In this document: piece by piece, positions 51,579-60,754 of the stretch
How the letters are laid out: the number at the start of each line of letters is the position of its first letter
How positions within the stretch are numbered: the stretch's first letter is position 1
NCBI GenBank assembly: GCA_016719895.1
Contig: JADJYG010000031.1
Span: forward strand, 1 to 64,000
DNA from: Saprospirales bacterium
GTDB lineage: Bacteria; Bacteroidota; Bacteroidia; Chitinophagales; Saprospiraceae
DNA: 64,000 bases
Direction: 5' to 3'
The notes under the pieces: model-generated
Database searches by the model: none
What the model was told of the DNA's origin: nothing
The model's input: only the letters and a program-made list of their open reading frames with translations
Made by a program: the position numbers and the translations under genes

Positions 51579-52904
51579 TCAGTCGAAAATGCGCGTCACG
51601 CCGAAGCGTATGCCGCCAATGCCGTGCGTTTGCCTGAGCGGATATGCCGGCTGTGTGACCGGCTCCAGAATATGCCGGTAATACGGTTCGGCAAAGACCC
51701 GTATGCGTGGGCTGATATGGTAAAACCACTGGATGCTACCCAGCAGGCTCAGCCCGACCCGGGGCCGGAACACATCGTATTGTTGTTGGGCGCCGGGGGT
51801 GAACGTCACGGGCTCGCCGTTGAGGGCGAGCAGGCTGCCGCTTTTTTGAAACAACACATTGACCGACCCGCCTAGGTTGAGGCTGACGCCGGTAGGGCCG
51901 CTGCGCAATTCGAGCGCCGCCTGCAGCGGAATATCGAGCAACGCCAAGCGGTTGTACGTTTTAACATAATTCGAGCCATACTGGATATCCACCGTATCCG
52001 GAACGCTGATCCACTGGCCGTTGATCAGTTTTTGGGTGATGATCACGGTGTATTTGATATAATTGGGGTCGATAAATTCAAATTGTTCGACAAAGCGGTC
52101 GTAGTGCAAGCCGGTGCGCAGGATAAAGTTTTCGGCAAAAAGATAAGAAACGCGGATGCCGGTATGGAATGCGCCGGCGCGTTTTTCGGTGTTCAGGCGT
52201 TCCTGGGCGTAGTCTTTGAATTCCGGGTTGGGGGCATCCAGGCGTTTGTGCATGGCGGAGGGTCCGGCGTACACGTCGAAAAGCCAGGCCTGGCGGTTGC
52301 TGTGGAAGTCATAACATTTTTTCTGGTTTTTTTTCTTGCCGCTGGCCAGGGCGACAGGCGACAGGGCCGGCAAACGGCTGCTGAGTCCCAGTTCCTCCAG
52401 CCGGCCGGGCAGCAAATCGGCTGGATAGTCCACTTGCCCCGGCGCCGCGACGAGCTGCGCTACCAACGGATTGGCGCCCTGCTCCCCGGCGGCAAGTTTG
52501 TTCGGGTACGGCCCGGGGTATTCCACGGCAACAGGTTCCCCGGTTGACTTGCGGCCGATGGGCGCCGGCGCCGGGTGTTGGATGTCTTGGCGGGTTGTTG
52601 GGCTGGGTACCGCTATTGCCGGGGGCGTTTGGCCGGCGGATGGCGCCGGCCGTGGAGCGGTAGCCGGCGCCTGTTGCGCCGGGGGGGTCCGGCCATTTTC
52701 TGCCTGACCGGATATACCCGGCCGCGCCCATACTGACCAGATACCCGCGCCGGCGATACCGGCGGCGAACAGCCAGACAATAAAGCGCCGTTTGCGCCGG
52801 CGCAGTGTGCGTTCGACGTTGGTCCAGACAAAATCTGGCGGCGGCACTTCCATTTGGCGGATGCGCCGGCGCAACAGATCATCTATGTGGTTTGGCCTTT
52901 CCAT
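51579..52904 (-). CDS. Sigma-linked protein: cytosolic N-terminus, one TM, barrel-like C-terminus
   Basis: 441 residues from ATG 52904. Residues 1-38 (RRIRQMEVPPPDFVWTNVERTL) resemble the short cytoplasmic part of anti-sigma factors; one membrane helix follows (IVWLFAAGIAGAGIWSVW, about 43-60), then a Pro/Ala-rich periplasmic linker (about 65-140). The last 230 residues (LFDVYAGPSAMH ... GIGGIRFGVTRIFD) have the alternating aromatic strands and C-terminal aromatic of an outer-membrane barrel. It lies 55 bp downstream of the ECF sigma gene. An anti-sigma role is inferred from position only. Confidence 0.75.
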   Translation of the reverse strand: MERPNHIDDLLRRRIRQMEVPPPDFVWTNVERTLRRRKRRFIVWLFAAGIAGAGIWSVWARPGISGQAENGRTPPAQQAPATAPRPAPSAGQTPPAIAVPSPTTRQDIQHPAPAPIGRKSTGEPVAVEYPGPYPNKLAAGEQGANPLVAQLVAAPGQVDYPADLLPGRLEELGLSSRLPALSPVALASGKKKNQKKCYDFHSNRQAWLFDVYAGPSAMHKRLDAPNPEFKDYAQERLNTEKRAGAFHTGIRVSYLFAENFILRTGLHYDRFVEQFEFIDPNYIKYTVIITQKLINGQWISVPDTVDIQYGSNYVKTYNRLALLDIPLQAALELRSGPTGVSLNLGGSVNVLFQKSGSLLALNGEPVTFTPGAQQQYDVFRPRVGLSLLGSIQWFYHISPRIRVFAEPYYRHILEPVTQPAYPLRQTHGIGGIRFGVTRIFD

Positions 52905-52959
52905 AGTTGTTCGTTTCACGGTTAATCGGTTTATTTCGGTATTCCGTACGCTTTGCGGC

Positions 52960-53499
52960 TCATCCCGCCACTACCCGGTGCAACAATTCCAGTTGTTCGC
53001 CCAGCCAGCGCCTGGCTTTGGTCAATTGGGACCGCGAGGTGCTTTCCTGTATGCCCAGCATACCGGCTACTTCCGCATGGGAAAACCCTTCGATGGCCAC
53101 CAGGTTGAATACTACCCGGTATCCGTCGGGCAAGCGGTTGATCAGGCGCAGCAGTTCGGCTTCTGAAAGAATGGCCAGCGCATCCGGGTCCACCGGCGAT
53201 TCGGGCAGGTTTTCATAGCCGCTCGATTCAAACTCGAACCGTTGGCGCTGATAGGCGCGCAGGGCCGTATTGATCATGATCCGGCGTATCCAACCTTCAA
53301 AAGAGCCCTGAAAATGAAACTGTTCCAGCTTCGTGAATACTTTTACGAAGCCTTCCTGGAGAATATCCGCCGCATCTGAACTGGTGCGGGCATAGCGCAG
53401 GCATACCGCATACATCTTGCCGGCAAATTGCTCGTACAATTGACGCTGGTATTGCGCTGACCCGCGCAGACAGCCCTGAATAAGTTCCTGTTCGTTCAA
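52960..53499 (-). CDS. ECF-type RNA polymerase sigma factor
   Basis: 179 residues. Region 2 (YEQFAGKMYAVCLRYARTSSDAADILQEGFVKVF) and region 4 (RLPDGYRVVFNLVAIEGFSHAEVAGMLGI ... SRSQLTKARRWL) are complete; no region 1 or 3, as in extracytoplasmic function sigma factors. It should direct RNA polymerase to a small regulon, likely held by the membrane partner encoded downstream. The GFSHAEVAGMLGI helix-turn-helix recognises the -35 region. Gap 53500-53650 upstream holds no gene. Confidence 0.93.
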   Translation of the reverse strand: MNEQELIQGCLRGSAQYQRQLYEQFAGKMYAVCLRYARTSSDAADILQEGFVKVFTKLEQFHFQGSFEGWIRRIMINTALRAYQRQRFEFESSGYENLPESPVDPDALAILSEAELLRLINRLPDGYRVVFNLVAIEGFSHAEVAGMLGIQESTSRSQLTKARRWLGEQLELLHRVVAG

Positions 53500-53649
53500 A
53501 AATTTCGGGCGCTAGAGCGATTGACTGGCTGTTACGGCTTTTGGCGCGGGGCGGAAGTTTCCCGAAGGTACGCATTTTTCAGATGCCATAAAATGGTTTA
53601 ATGCTGCCTTACCGGAAAAATTTTCGGGTAACGGCAGTTAAATACTTTT

Positions 53650-54662
53650 TATACCTCGTTTAGGCAAGTTTCAGCATGATCCAGACTTCGGAAATTTTTC
53701 GTATGTGTTTAGCGCGGTTTGTTTGCGCATTCGTAGAGTATTTCCGCAGTCCGCAAGCGCGCAGATTTTCCGCAGAAAAAAATGCGCAGATCACCGCAGA
53801 ATCACCCTTGCAGGTCTGCGAAAATCAGCGTCTTTTTTCTGCGGAAATCCGCGGGAAATACTCTACGGCTGGTAGCGCTACGCTAATTGTTAAAATTTCC
53901 GAAGTGTTTAGCGCGGTTTGCGCATTCGTAGAGTATTTCCCGCAGATTTTCCGCAGAAAAAAATGCGCAGATCACCGCAGATTTCCGCAGAATCACCCTT
54001 GCAGGTCTGCGAAAATCAGCGTCTTTTTTCTGCGGAAATCCGCGGGAAATACTCTACGGCTGGTAGCACTACGCTAATTGTTAAAATTTCCGAAGTATTT
54101 AGCGCGGTTTGCGCATTCGTAGAGTATTTCCCGCAGATTTTCCGCAGAAAAAAATGCGCAGATCACCGCAGATTTCCGCAGAATCACCCTTGCAGGTCTG
54201 CGAAAATCAGCGTCTTTTTTCTGCGGAAATCTGCGGGAAATACTCTACGGCTGGTAGCACTACGCTAATTGTTAAAATTTCCGAAGCGGCGCGCAGACCC
54301 TTGCTGCGACCTCTTTTCGGAGCGGAAACTACGGCTGGTAGCCTACGCTTGTTAAAATTTCGAAGTGTTTAGCGCGGTTGCGGGCGCGCCGCGCCCCTGC
54401 GGCTTTTTCGGGACGCTGGTAGCCACCAATTGTTAAATTCCGAAGTATTTAGCGCGGTTTGCGCATTCGTAGAGTATTTCCCGCAGATTTCCGCAGAAAA
54501 AATCTGCAGAATCACCGCAGAATCACCCTTGCAGGTCTGCGAAAATCAGCGTCCTTTTTCTGCGGAAATCTGCGGGAAATACTCTACGGCTGGTAGCACT
54601 ACGCTAATTGTTAAAATTTCCGAAGTCTGGATCATGCTGAAAACTTAGCGGCGTGAGGTATA
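53650..54662. repeat. Tandem array of about 191-bp palindromic units within inverted termini
   Basis: Outer arms at 53666-53698 and 54613-54646 are inverted copies (few mismatches), with tatacctcg / gaggtata just outside. Inside are repeat units starting at 53700, 53904, 54095 and 54446; units 53904-54094 and 54095-54285 are 191 bp each and nearly identical, while 54286-54441 is degenerate. Every complete unit is itself a palindrome: a left half with cgtagagtatttcccgcag and a right half with ctgcgggaaatactctacg. Short ORFs in the units are repeats of the same words and not genes. The 1.5-kb gap 53500-55003 contains nothing else but the rplM promoter. Confidence 0.85.
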
Positions 54663-54910
54663 ACGGATGCCGCAAACGCCGGAATGCCCCAGGCCGCAGC
54701 TGTTGCCGGCGCTGTTGCCGGCGGTTGCAAAAAAGCGTACCGGATTCCATCTAACGTTTACCTCTCCCAATCTGAATTTTTTGACATAAAATGGTGATAA
54801 CCAGTGTTTATATGGTTTGGTTTTGTTTTTATGAAAAAATTCATGCGCCAAAATTGAATTCATTTTCAAGGCTTTATACCAAAATTATCCGGATTTTTTT
54901 TCAAAATCAC

Positions 54911-54941
54911 TTGCAGGATCGGCAAGGTCGTTCTACCTTTG
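54911..54941 (+). promoter_or_regulatory. Promoter of the rplM-rpsI-rpsB-tsf cluster
   Basis: taccTTTG at 54934-54941 matches the Bacteroidota -7 element and ttgc at 54911 lies 19 bp upstream, the spacing of a -33 TTG. The rplM ATG at 55004 is 62 bp downstream. Confidence 0.6.
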
Positions 54942-55003
54942 CCGCCGCTTTTGAAAAAGCCCCTTATTCAGGTTTTACATTTCAACTTTTAACAGCACAT
55001 AAA

Positions 55004-55447
55004 ATGAATACGCTGAGTTACCGGACGGAATCCGTCAGCAAAGAACAAGCGGAGCATAAGTGGTATGTGATAGATGCTGAGAACCAGGTGGTTGGCCGCC
55101 TCAGTAGCCATATCGCTGCCGTTTTGCGCGGCAAAACCAAGCCCAGCTTTACGCCCCACGCCGACACGGGCGACTATGTGATCGTCATCAATGCCGACAA
55201 AGCGCGCTTTACGGGCAAAAAATGGGATCAGAAAGAATATAAAGATTATTCGCACTGGCCCGGCGGTCAAAAGATCACCGGCGCTACAGCCCTGTGGGAA
55301 AAAGATCCGCGCCGGATCATCGAGCGGGCGGTAAAAGGCATGTTGCCGAAAACCAAACTCGGCCGCCAGGTATACAAGCGCCTGTTTGTATATGCCGGCA
55401 CGGAGCACCCGCACATTGCTCAACAACCCGAAACTATAAAAATCTGA
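55004..55447 (+). CDS. rplM: Ribosomal protein L13
   Basis: 147 residues, 50S subunit protein uL13. Family phrases: KWYVIDAENQVVGRLSS, FTPHADTGDYVIVINADK, RIIERAVKGMLPK and YAGTEHPHIAQQP at the end. The ATG at 55004 gives the correct family N-terminus; the frame extends upstream to 54791 but lies before the promoter. Start of the conserved ribosomal cluster rplM-rpsI-rpsB-tsf. Confidence 0.97.
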   Translation: MNTLSYRTESVSKEQAEHKWYVIDAENQVVGRLSSHIAAVLRGKTKPSFTPHADTGDYVIVINADKARFTGKKWDQKEYKDYSHWPGGQKITGATALWEKDPRRIIERAVKGMLPKTKLGRQVYKRLFVYAGTEHPHIAQQPETIKI

Positions 55448-55545
55448 ATGATGCAGGGTGCAGGATGCACGTTTTTACCGCAGCGTAACCACGTGCCTCC
55501 TTCAGCAAACATCATTTATCCTTCATCCTTCATCATAATATTAAC

Positions 55546-55932
55546 ATGGAAATGATAAATGCCATCGGACGCCGGAAAACAGCAGTAGCCCGGGTGTATC
55601 TGATGAAAGGCGAGGGGAAGATCACGGTAAACGGCAAAGACTACCGCGAATACTTTCCTCAAGTGCACGTCCAGCACAATGTAACCGACCCGTTTGCGGT
55701 GGTTGGCGCCGAAAATATCTATGATCTGAAGATCAATGTGCGCGGCGGCGGTTTTAAAGGCCAGGCAGAAGCCGTGCGTATGGGCGTCAGCCGCGCCCTG
55801 GTCAAACTCAATGAAGAGTTTAAAAAGCCGCTCAAGGATAAGAAGTATCTCACCCGAGACAGCCGCGCCGTCGAACGCAAGAAATACGGCAAGCCCAAAG
55901 CGCGTAAACGCTTCCAGTTCTCCAAGCGCTGA
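55546..55932 (+). CDS. rpsI: Ribosomal protein S9
   Basis: 128 residues, 30S subunit protein uS9. Starts EMINAIGRRKTAVARVYL, has NVRGGGFKGQAEAVRMGVSRAL in the middle and the invariant ending KYGKPKARKRFQFSKR, whose last residues reach the P-site tRNA. Second gene of the cluster, 98 bp after rplM; the gap carries an A-rich leader. Confidence 0.97.
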   Translation: MEMINAIGRRKTAVARVYLMKGEGKITVNGKDYREYFPQVHVQHNVTDPFAVVGAENIYDLKINVRGGGFKGQAEAVRMGVSRALVKLNEEFKKPLKDKKYLTRDSRAVERKKYGKPKARKRFQFSKR

Positions 55933-55935
55933 TTG

Positions 55936-55988
55936 TTTGTTGATTTAAGTCCGCTCAAATCAACAAATCAACAAATCAACAAATCAAC
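55936..55988. repeat. Hairpin plus four tandem aaatcaac repeats before rpsB
   Basis: aaatcaac occurs four times in tandem at 55957-55988, and tttgttgattt at 55936-55946 is complementary to the first copies. The same word is repeated before HPPD at 38005-38044. The leader hairpin separates rpsI from rpsB and could modulate S2 expression. No Shine-Dalgarno sequence is present. Confidence 0.65.
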
Positions 55989-56019
55989 CACATTCCTTCA
56001 CCACCATTGCTTTTGAACA

Positions 56020-56745
56020 ATGCAAAAGCCCACCTATAAAGAATTGCTGGACGCCGGCTGCCACTTCGGCCACCTGCGCAAAAAGTGGAACCCTAAAATG
56101 ACGCCCTATATTTTTATGGAGCACAAGGGTATCCATATTATCGACCTCAACCGTACCGCGGAATGCCTCGAGCGCGCAGCCCAGGCCCTGAAAGTTATGG
56201 CCAAAAGCGGCAAAAAAATCATGTTTGTGGCTACTAAAAAGCAGGCGCGCGATATCGTTCAAAAAGCTGCCGAAAGTGTGGGCATGCCGTTTGTCACCGA
56301 CCGCTGGCTGGGCGGTATGATGACCAACTTCATGACCATCCGGAAATCGGTGAAAAAAATGAACAATATCGAGCGTATGCTCGCCGATACCACGCTGACC
56401 AGTATCACCAAAAAAGAGCGCCTCACGCTTAGCCGCGAACACACCAAAATGAACAAACAACTTGGCGGTATCGCCAACCTGAGCCGCCTGCCATCCGCCG
56501 TGTTTATCGTGGATATTCACCACGAACACCTGGCGTTGGCCGAAGCCCGCAAACTGGGCATCAAAACCCTCGGTATGGTGGATACCAACTCCGACCCCAC
56601 GCTGGTCGACTACGCTATCCCCAGCAATGACGACGCCTCCAAGGCCATCGCTTTCGTCACCAATTACCTCGCGGAAGCCATCCGCGAAGGCCTGGAAGAA
56701 CGCAAAGCCATCAAGGGCGAGGAAAAAGAAGGGGCGGAAGCGTAA
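56020..56745 (+). CDS. rpsB: Ribosomal protein S2
   Basis: 241 residues, 30S subunit protein uS2. Family phrases: LLDAGCHFGHLRKKWNPKM, FVATKKQARDIVQKAA, PFVTDRWLGGMMTNFMTI and LGMVDTNSDPTLVDYAIPSNDD, with an acidic lysine-rich C-terminus. Complete, third gene of the cluster; 101 bp to tsf. Confidence 0.97.
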   Translation: MQKPTYKELLDAGCHFGHLRKKWNPKMTPYIFMEHKGIHIIDLNRTAECLERAAQALKVMAKSGKKIMFVATKKQARDIVQKAAESVGMPFVTDRWLGGMMTNFMTIRKSVKKMNNIERMLADTTLTSITKKERLTLSREHTKMNKQLGGIANLSRLPSAVFIVDIHHEHLALAEARKLGIKTLGMVDTNSDPTLVDYAIPSNDDASKAIAFVTNYLAEAIREGLEERKAIKGEEKEGAEA

Positions 56746-56846
56746 TCCGGTTTCCACAGGTTTGAGGGTTTCAGGGTTAGGAATGGGGCCATATCTGGCG
56801 TTTGAAACCACATAAACAACACAATCACACAACCACGCTAAAATAT

Positions 56847-57677
56847 ATGAGCGAAGTAAAAATTTCTACTGCCGATATACAAAAGCTCCGGGAAATGACT
56901 GGCGCCGGAATGATGGATTGTAAAAAAGCCCTCGTCGACGCCGAAGGAGATTTTGAGGGCGCTATAGACGCACTGCGAAAAAAAGGTATCGCCAAAGCCG
57001 CCAAACGCGAAGACCGCGAGGCAAAAGAAGGCGTGGTTATCGCCCAGGTAAATGCCGGCCAAACCCAGGGTATCATCGTTGCGTTGCAATGCGAAACGGA
57101 TTTTGTTGCCCGCAACGACGGCTTTATCGCCCTCACCCAAAAAATGGCAGATATCGCCCTGGCAAACTTTCCGGCATCGTTGGACGGTCTGCTGGACCTG
57201 CCCTTCGAAAGCGGCGTGACCATCCGCGAAAAAGTCGGCGAACAAAACGGCGTTATCGGTGAAAAAATCGAACTGGGCCGCTACGAACGGCTCGAAGGCG
57301 CGCAAGTGCTCACCTACAACCACTCCAATAACAAACGTTCGGTGTTGGTTGCCCTCAGCCTGGCCGGACAAGAAGAAGCCGGACGCAATGTCGCCATGCA
57401 AATTGCCGCCATGAACCCGGTTTCAGTGAGCAAAGACGACGTGGATCCGAAAATCGTGGAGAAAGAAATCGAAATCGGCAAAGAGCTGGCCCGCAACGAA
57501 GGCAAGCCTGACGATATGCTTGAAAAGATCGCCATGGGCCGTTTGAACAAATTCTTCCAGGAAAACACCCTTCTGAGCCAGAAATTTGTGAAAAATAATG
57601 AACAAACGGTACAGCAATACCTCCAAAGCCTGAACAAAGACCTGACGGTCACCGGCTTCCGGCACGTAGCGCTCTAA
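56847..57677 (+). CDS. tsf: Elongation factor Ts
   Basis: 276 residues. N-terminal UBA-like domain with KLREMTGAGMMDCKKAL, the core with ALQCETDFVARNDGF (the TDFV loop that displaces Mg2+ from EF-Tu), then the coiled-coil and C-terminal part ending YLQSLNKDLTVTGFRHVAL. It recycles EF-Tu-GDP. The ATG at 56847 gives the family start MSEVKISTADI; the earlier in-frame ATG at 56802 adds 15 unrelated residues. Followed by a terminator, so it closes the cluster. Confidence 0.96.
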   Translation: MSEVKISTADIQKLREMTGAGMMDCKKALVDAEGDFEGAIDALRKKGIAKAAKREDREAKEGVVIAQVNAGQTQGIIVALQCETDFVARNDGFIALTQKMADIALANFPASLDGLLDLPFESGVTIREKVGEQNGVIGEKIELGRYERLEGAQVLTYNHSNNKRSVLVALSLAGQEEAGRNVAMQIAAMNPVSVSKDDVDPKIVEKEIEIGKELARNEGKPDDMLEKIAMGRLNKFFQENTLLSQKFVKNNEQTVQQYLQSLNKDLTVTGFRHVAL

Positions 57678-57723
57678 TTTCCACCGCCCTGGCGCCGCTC
57701 AGCGTACCGATACCAAAACGAAT

Positions 57724-57756
57724 GGCTGCCTCCCTTCCTGGGAAGCAGCCGTTTTT
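57724..57756 (+). terminator. Terminator after tsf
   Basis: Stem ggctgcctccc / gggaagcagcc (57724-57750), with one mispaired position, then gttttt. It ends the ribosomal-protein transcript. The remainder of the gap 57678-58067 contains no gene I can support. Confidence 0.75.
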
Positions 57757-58067
57757 CTTCTGACCGGCCACGCAGCCATCCGCGCGACCTGGCACAAGCT
57801 CAATGAAAACCGGCAGATTTCCAGGGCGTATTGTATTTTCCCAATCCTTGTATCTCCCTGCATTGGCCGTTGTGGCGCACCGGCAGCCGGTTTGGATACC
57901 AAAGATCCGGACGGGGGGTATGCGGGGCGCGTAAAATCATGACCCGGAATGACAAAACTCATCGAATAGGGCATTGGACCGTTCGACTTTTGGCGCCCAT
58001 CGCCGGATGACACAACCATTGCCTGCTTTGCAGCGTTTTTAAGCGGTAATCAAATACCATACGGCAT

Positions 58068-58457
58068 ATGAAAAAAGTGCTCGCAGCCTGCTTGTTAACC
58101 ATCGGTTTCGGTTGCCGGCCGGCCCCTCCGGAAACCATCCCATTACCAACGCAGATCTGCGTTACCACACAACATCATAGCTGGCCCATCCCCAACGCCA
58201 CTATCTATGTAAAATACGACGCCGATAGCTTCCCGGGATACCTGCAACCCGCTGCCTACTTTGATGCTGTTTTCAAAACAGGGCAGAATGCCCGCGGTTG
58301 CATCGCTCCGGTACCGGAAGGCCGGCATTGGCTGGTGGCTTTAGGGTATGACAGTTTGTATTATCCACACGAGGTCATGGGCAATATGCCGGTAACGATT
58401 TCACTGGACGGCATCGCCAAGTTCGATACCATTATTTATGTTTCGGAGAAACACTAA
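58068..58457 (+). CDS. Small lipoprotein of unknown function
   Basis: 129 residues. Lipoprotein signal MKKVLAACLLTIGFGC (Cys16, lipobox GFGC), then an 80-residue beta-type domain (ATIYVKYDADSFPGY, GRHWLVALGYDSLYY, MPVTISLDGIAKFDTIIYV). The repeated xTIxVxxD and YD pattern resembles small carboxypeptidase-regulatory-like or prealbumin-like folds in Bacteroidota. No enzyme motif. It stands in the interval between tsf and pyrH, 51 bp before the next small gene. Confidence 0.7.
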   Translation: MKKVLAACLLTIGFGCRPAPPETIPLPTQICVTTQHHSWPIPNATIYVKYDADSFPGYLQPAAYFDAVFKTGQNARGCIAPVPEGRHWLVALGYDSLYYPHEVMGNMPVTISLDGIAKFDTIIYVSEKH

Positions 58458-58508
58458 AAACCCGGAATACAATAAAGTTTACGCTAAATCTCTATTAATT
58501 TCAATTCT

Positions 58509-58904
58509 ATGAAAAAGCACTTCACCCTTTTAGTAGTCTCTTTTGCCGCCCTTTGGCTGGCGCCCCAAACGATTTTTTCCCAGACACAAAAAGCCAACTG
58601 GAAAGAAATGCACGATTTCCACGAGGTCATGAGCACAACGTTCCACCCCGCTGAAGAAGGCAACCTGGCGCCCCTGCGCGAAAAAGCCGGCATGCTGGTG
58701 GAACGCGCCGAAGCCTGGAGAAAATCGGCCGTACCGGCCGGCTATATCCCGGAAAAAACGGCCGATACCCTGAAGCGCCTGGTCAAACAATGCAAAAACG
58801 TGCGAAAATCCGTTAAAAAAGGAAAACCGGACGCCGAATTGGTAGCCGCTATCACCACCGCCCACGATATCTTCCATGAGATCATGGAAAAATGCCGGGA
58901 GTAA
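58509..58904 (+). CDS. Small periplasmic helical protein
   Basis: 131 residues with a signal peptide (MKKHFTLLVVSFAALWLAPQTIFSQ). The mature part is almost all helix (NWKEMHDFHEVMSTTFHPAEEGN, LREKAGMLVERAEAWRKSA, LVAAITTAHDIFHEIMEKC), suggesting a four-helix bundle. It resembles the cytochrome b562 / c' layout with Met near the N-terminus and His near the C-terminus, but no CxxCH is present, so haem or metal binding is only a guess. A strong terminator lies 230 bp downstream. Confidence 0.68.
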   Translation: MKKHFTLLVVSFAALWLAPQTIFSQTQKANWKEMHDFHEVMSTTFHPAEEGNLAPLREKAGMLVERAEAWRKSAVPAGYIPEKTADTLKRLVKQCKNVRKSVKKGKPDAELVAAITTAHDIFHEIMEKCRE

Positions 58905-59133
58905 CAGCCTCCGGATTTATAAAAAATACGTTGTCGATAGCGCCGGGCTGAGGTACTGGCTGGAGGCGGGCGTTTTTTCGGGCGTGTAATACCAGTTGCC
59001 CAAGCGCTTACTTTTTTCCGCGAATATTCCCATTTGCACGCATTTCGGCGTTTCTTTGCAACCGGAATTTTTTCAGCGCTGGCCGTCCTGATCATGAAAC
59101 ATTCGACACCCATATTTCAGATATAATAACTGT

Positions 59134-59169
59134 CCTCCAAGCGATTCAGGCGCTTGGAGGATTTTTTTT
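59134..59169 (+). terminator. Terminator ahead of the IS701-type element
   Basis: A perfect 10-bp stem cctccaagcg / cgcttggagg (59134-59160) is followed by attttttttg. It ends transcription from the small periplasmic gene and sits 10 bp outside the insertion sequence. The rest of 58905-59133 has no visible feature. Confidence 0.85.
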
Positions 59170-59179
59170 GCCCGCTTAG

Positions 59180-60592
59180 TTCTACTTTGTCAAATTAAAT
59201 AAATATTTAATTTTAGCCATTTTCAATCGTATGAGCCTACCCGTCAGTGAAAAAAAATAACGAACTATGCTTCGGCCTATAAGGGTTACTTTGTGTGTGG
59301 CACCAAAAACAATATGAGCCACTGTGAAGAATACTTGAAAGGTCTGTTTCACGATTGCAAAAGCAATATCGAACGTATGCAGGAGCGGATTCCGGAGAGC
59401 GATTATCAAAACCTTCAACACTTTATCAGTCACTCCCCGTGGGATTGGCAAGGTGTGATGGGAGAGGTATGCCGCCAGATGGCCGCCAGTTTTGCTCTTT
59501 TGCGCCAAGATGTGCCCTGCGGTTTGATCCTGGATGAAAGCGGCTGGGAGAAATCGGGCAAGAAAAGCGTTGGAGTCGCCCGGCAGTATATTGGTAATGT
59601 CGGCAAGGTTTCCAATGGTCAGGTTGGGGTATTTACAGCCTTGTGCAAAGCAGACAAAGTGGGTTTAGTTGGAGGCCGTCTTTATTTGCCTAAAGAATGG
59701 ACCAATGACCCTCAACGTTGTAATGAAGCAAAGATACCTGGGCATGAGCAGCATTACCGAACCAAGCCCGAACTGGCCATTGAGTTAATCAAAGATTTAG
59801 TTGGCAATGTAAGTTACGATTGGGTTGAGGGGATGCACAATACGGCAATTCTCCCACATTACGGGCTTTTTGCAGCAACAAAGCAAACCATTTGTCCTGG
59901 ATGTGGGCGAAGGACTGGGTGTTTATCTGAGTGACCCGGAGCCATACCTGCCTATAAAAGAAGAAGGAAGGGGCCGTACCCCAACCAGGTATAAAAGCGA
60001 TCAAAGGCCGGTATTGCTAACAAACCTCATCAATACCATAACTGATGATCAATGGCAAACACTAACCTACCGCAAAGGGAACCAAGGGCCCCTTAAAACG
60101 GCAGGCCGTACTTTTGGATGCTTGGGTATGGGATGTCGATCATGAAGATAAGCCCGAAGCCTTGGCCCTCCTTATTTCCAGAGAGTTGGACGGCTCGGAA
60201 ATAAAATTCAGCCTCTGTTTTCACTCCCAAAAACCATCACATTGCCAAATGCCCTCTATCGCCAAATGCAACGATACTGGGTGGAAAGAGCCTTTCAAGA
60301 TGTCAAAGAACAACTCGGTCTACATCAATATCAGGTACGTTCCTGGGTGGCTTGGTATCACCATGTAGCCCTGACTATGATGGCACTTCATTATATTATT
60401 CACACCCGAATAGAACAACAAGATGAGTTACCTCTATTATCCTGTTCAGATGTCAAAGTAATCCTTGCTAAAACACTCTCCAATAAACTCAATTCCACTG
60501 CCGGATTGAACCAGGCTATTCGGCAACGACATCGCCAGCGGCAGGCTGACATGGACCGGTATGCAAATTATTCCTAATTTGACAAAGTAGAA
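59180..60592 (+). mobile_element. IS701-family insertion sequence, decayed
   Basis: Terminal inverted repeats ttctactttgtcaaatta (59180-59197) and its complement (60575-60592), 18 bp. TTAG occurs directly outside both ends (59176-59179 and 60593-60596), matching the 4-bp YTAR target duplication known for IS701. The element is 1413 bp, the size expected for an IS701-type element with one transposase. The exact duplication shows that it arrived by transposition; the broken gene shows that it is no longer able to move by itself. Confidence 0.85.
59293..60577 (+). pseudogene. IS701-family DDE transposase, at least three frameshifts
   Basis: Four frame segments together give a full transposase: 59293 to about 59843 (with LILDESGWEKSGKKSVGVARQYIGN, a family hallmark), 59843 to about 60100 (FVLDVGEGLGVYLSDPEPYLP, GRGRTPTRYKSD), 60100 to about 60240 (AWVWDVDHEDKPEALALLISRELDGSE) and 60242-60577 (YRQMQRYWVERAFQDVKEQLGLHQYQVRSW). 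Each shift moves the frame, so no complete protein is made. The DDE residues are spread over the broken frames. A complete copy has about 420-450 residues. The start could be ATG 59314 (MSHCEEYL). Confidence 0.88.
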
Positions 60593-60754
60593 TTAGGAAC
60601 GATGAAATAATAACCCACTGATTTTGGCGGCTTAATTAGCCGCTAAAGTTCGTTGTTCGTCAGTTACTAGCGCCGCTATGCGCCCTCCTCACGCCTGCTT
60701 TAGCAACAAATTAATCTCCCCAAAATTTTGACGTTATTATTTCATCGTTCCTAA
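60593..60754. repeat. Small inverted-repeat element (MITE-like) hit by the IS
   Basis: Perfect 22-bp arms: 60593-60614 (ttaggaacgatgaaataata...) and 60733-60754. The 118-bp centre has no ORF. The IS target TTAG is the first four bases of the left arm, so the insertion sequence entered the very end of this older element. The right arm ends 50 bp before the pyrH start, so the element forms the pyrH upstream region. Confidence 0.75.

Noticed and set aside
53676..54648. Several ORFs of 70-130 codons with repeated phrases such as MRIRRVFPADF
   Set aside because: They are translations of the 191-bp palindromic repeat units and repeat with the same period; no gene.
57699..58019. 106-codon minus-strand ORF in the gap after tsf
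   Set aside because: It crosses the tsf terminator and has no protein-like pattern or homology I recognise.
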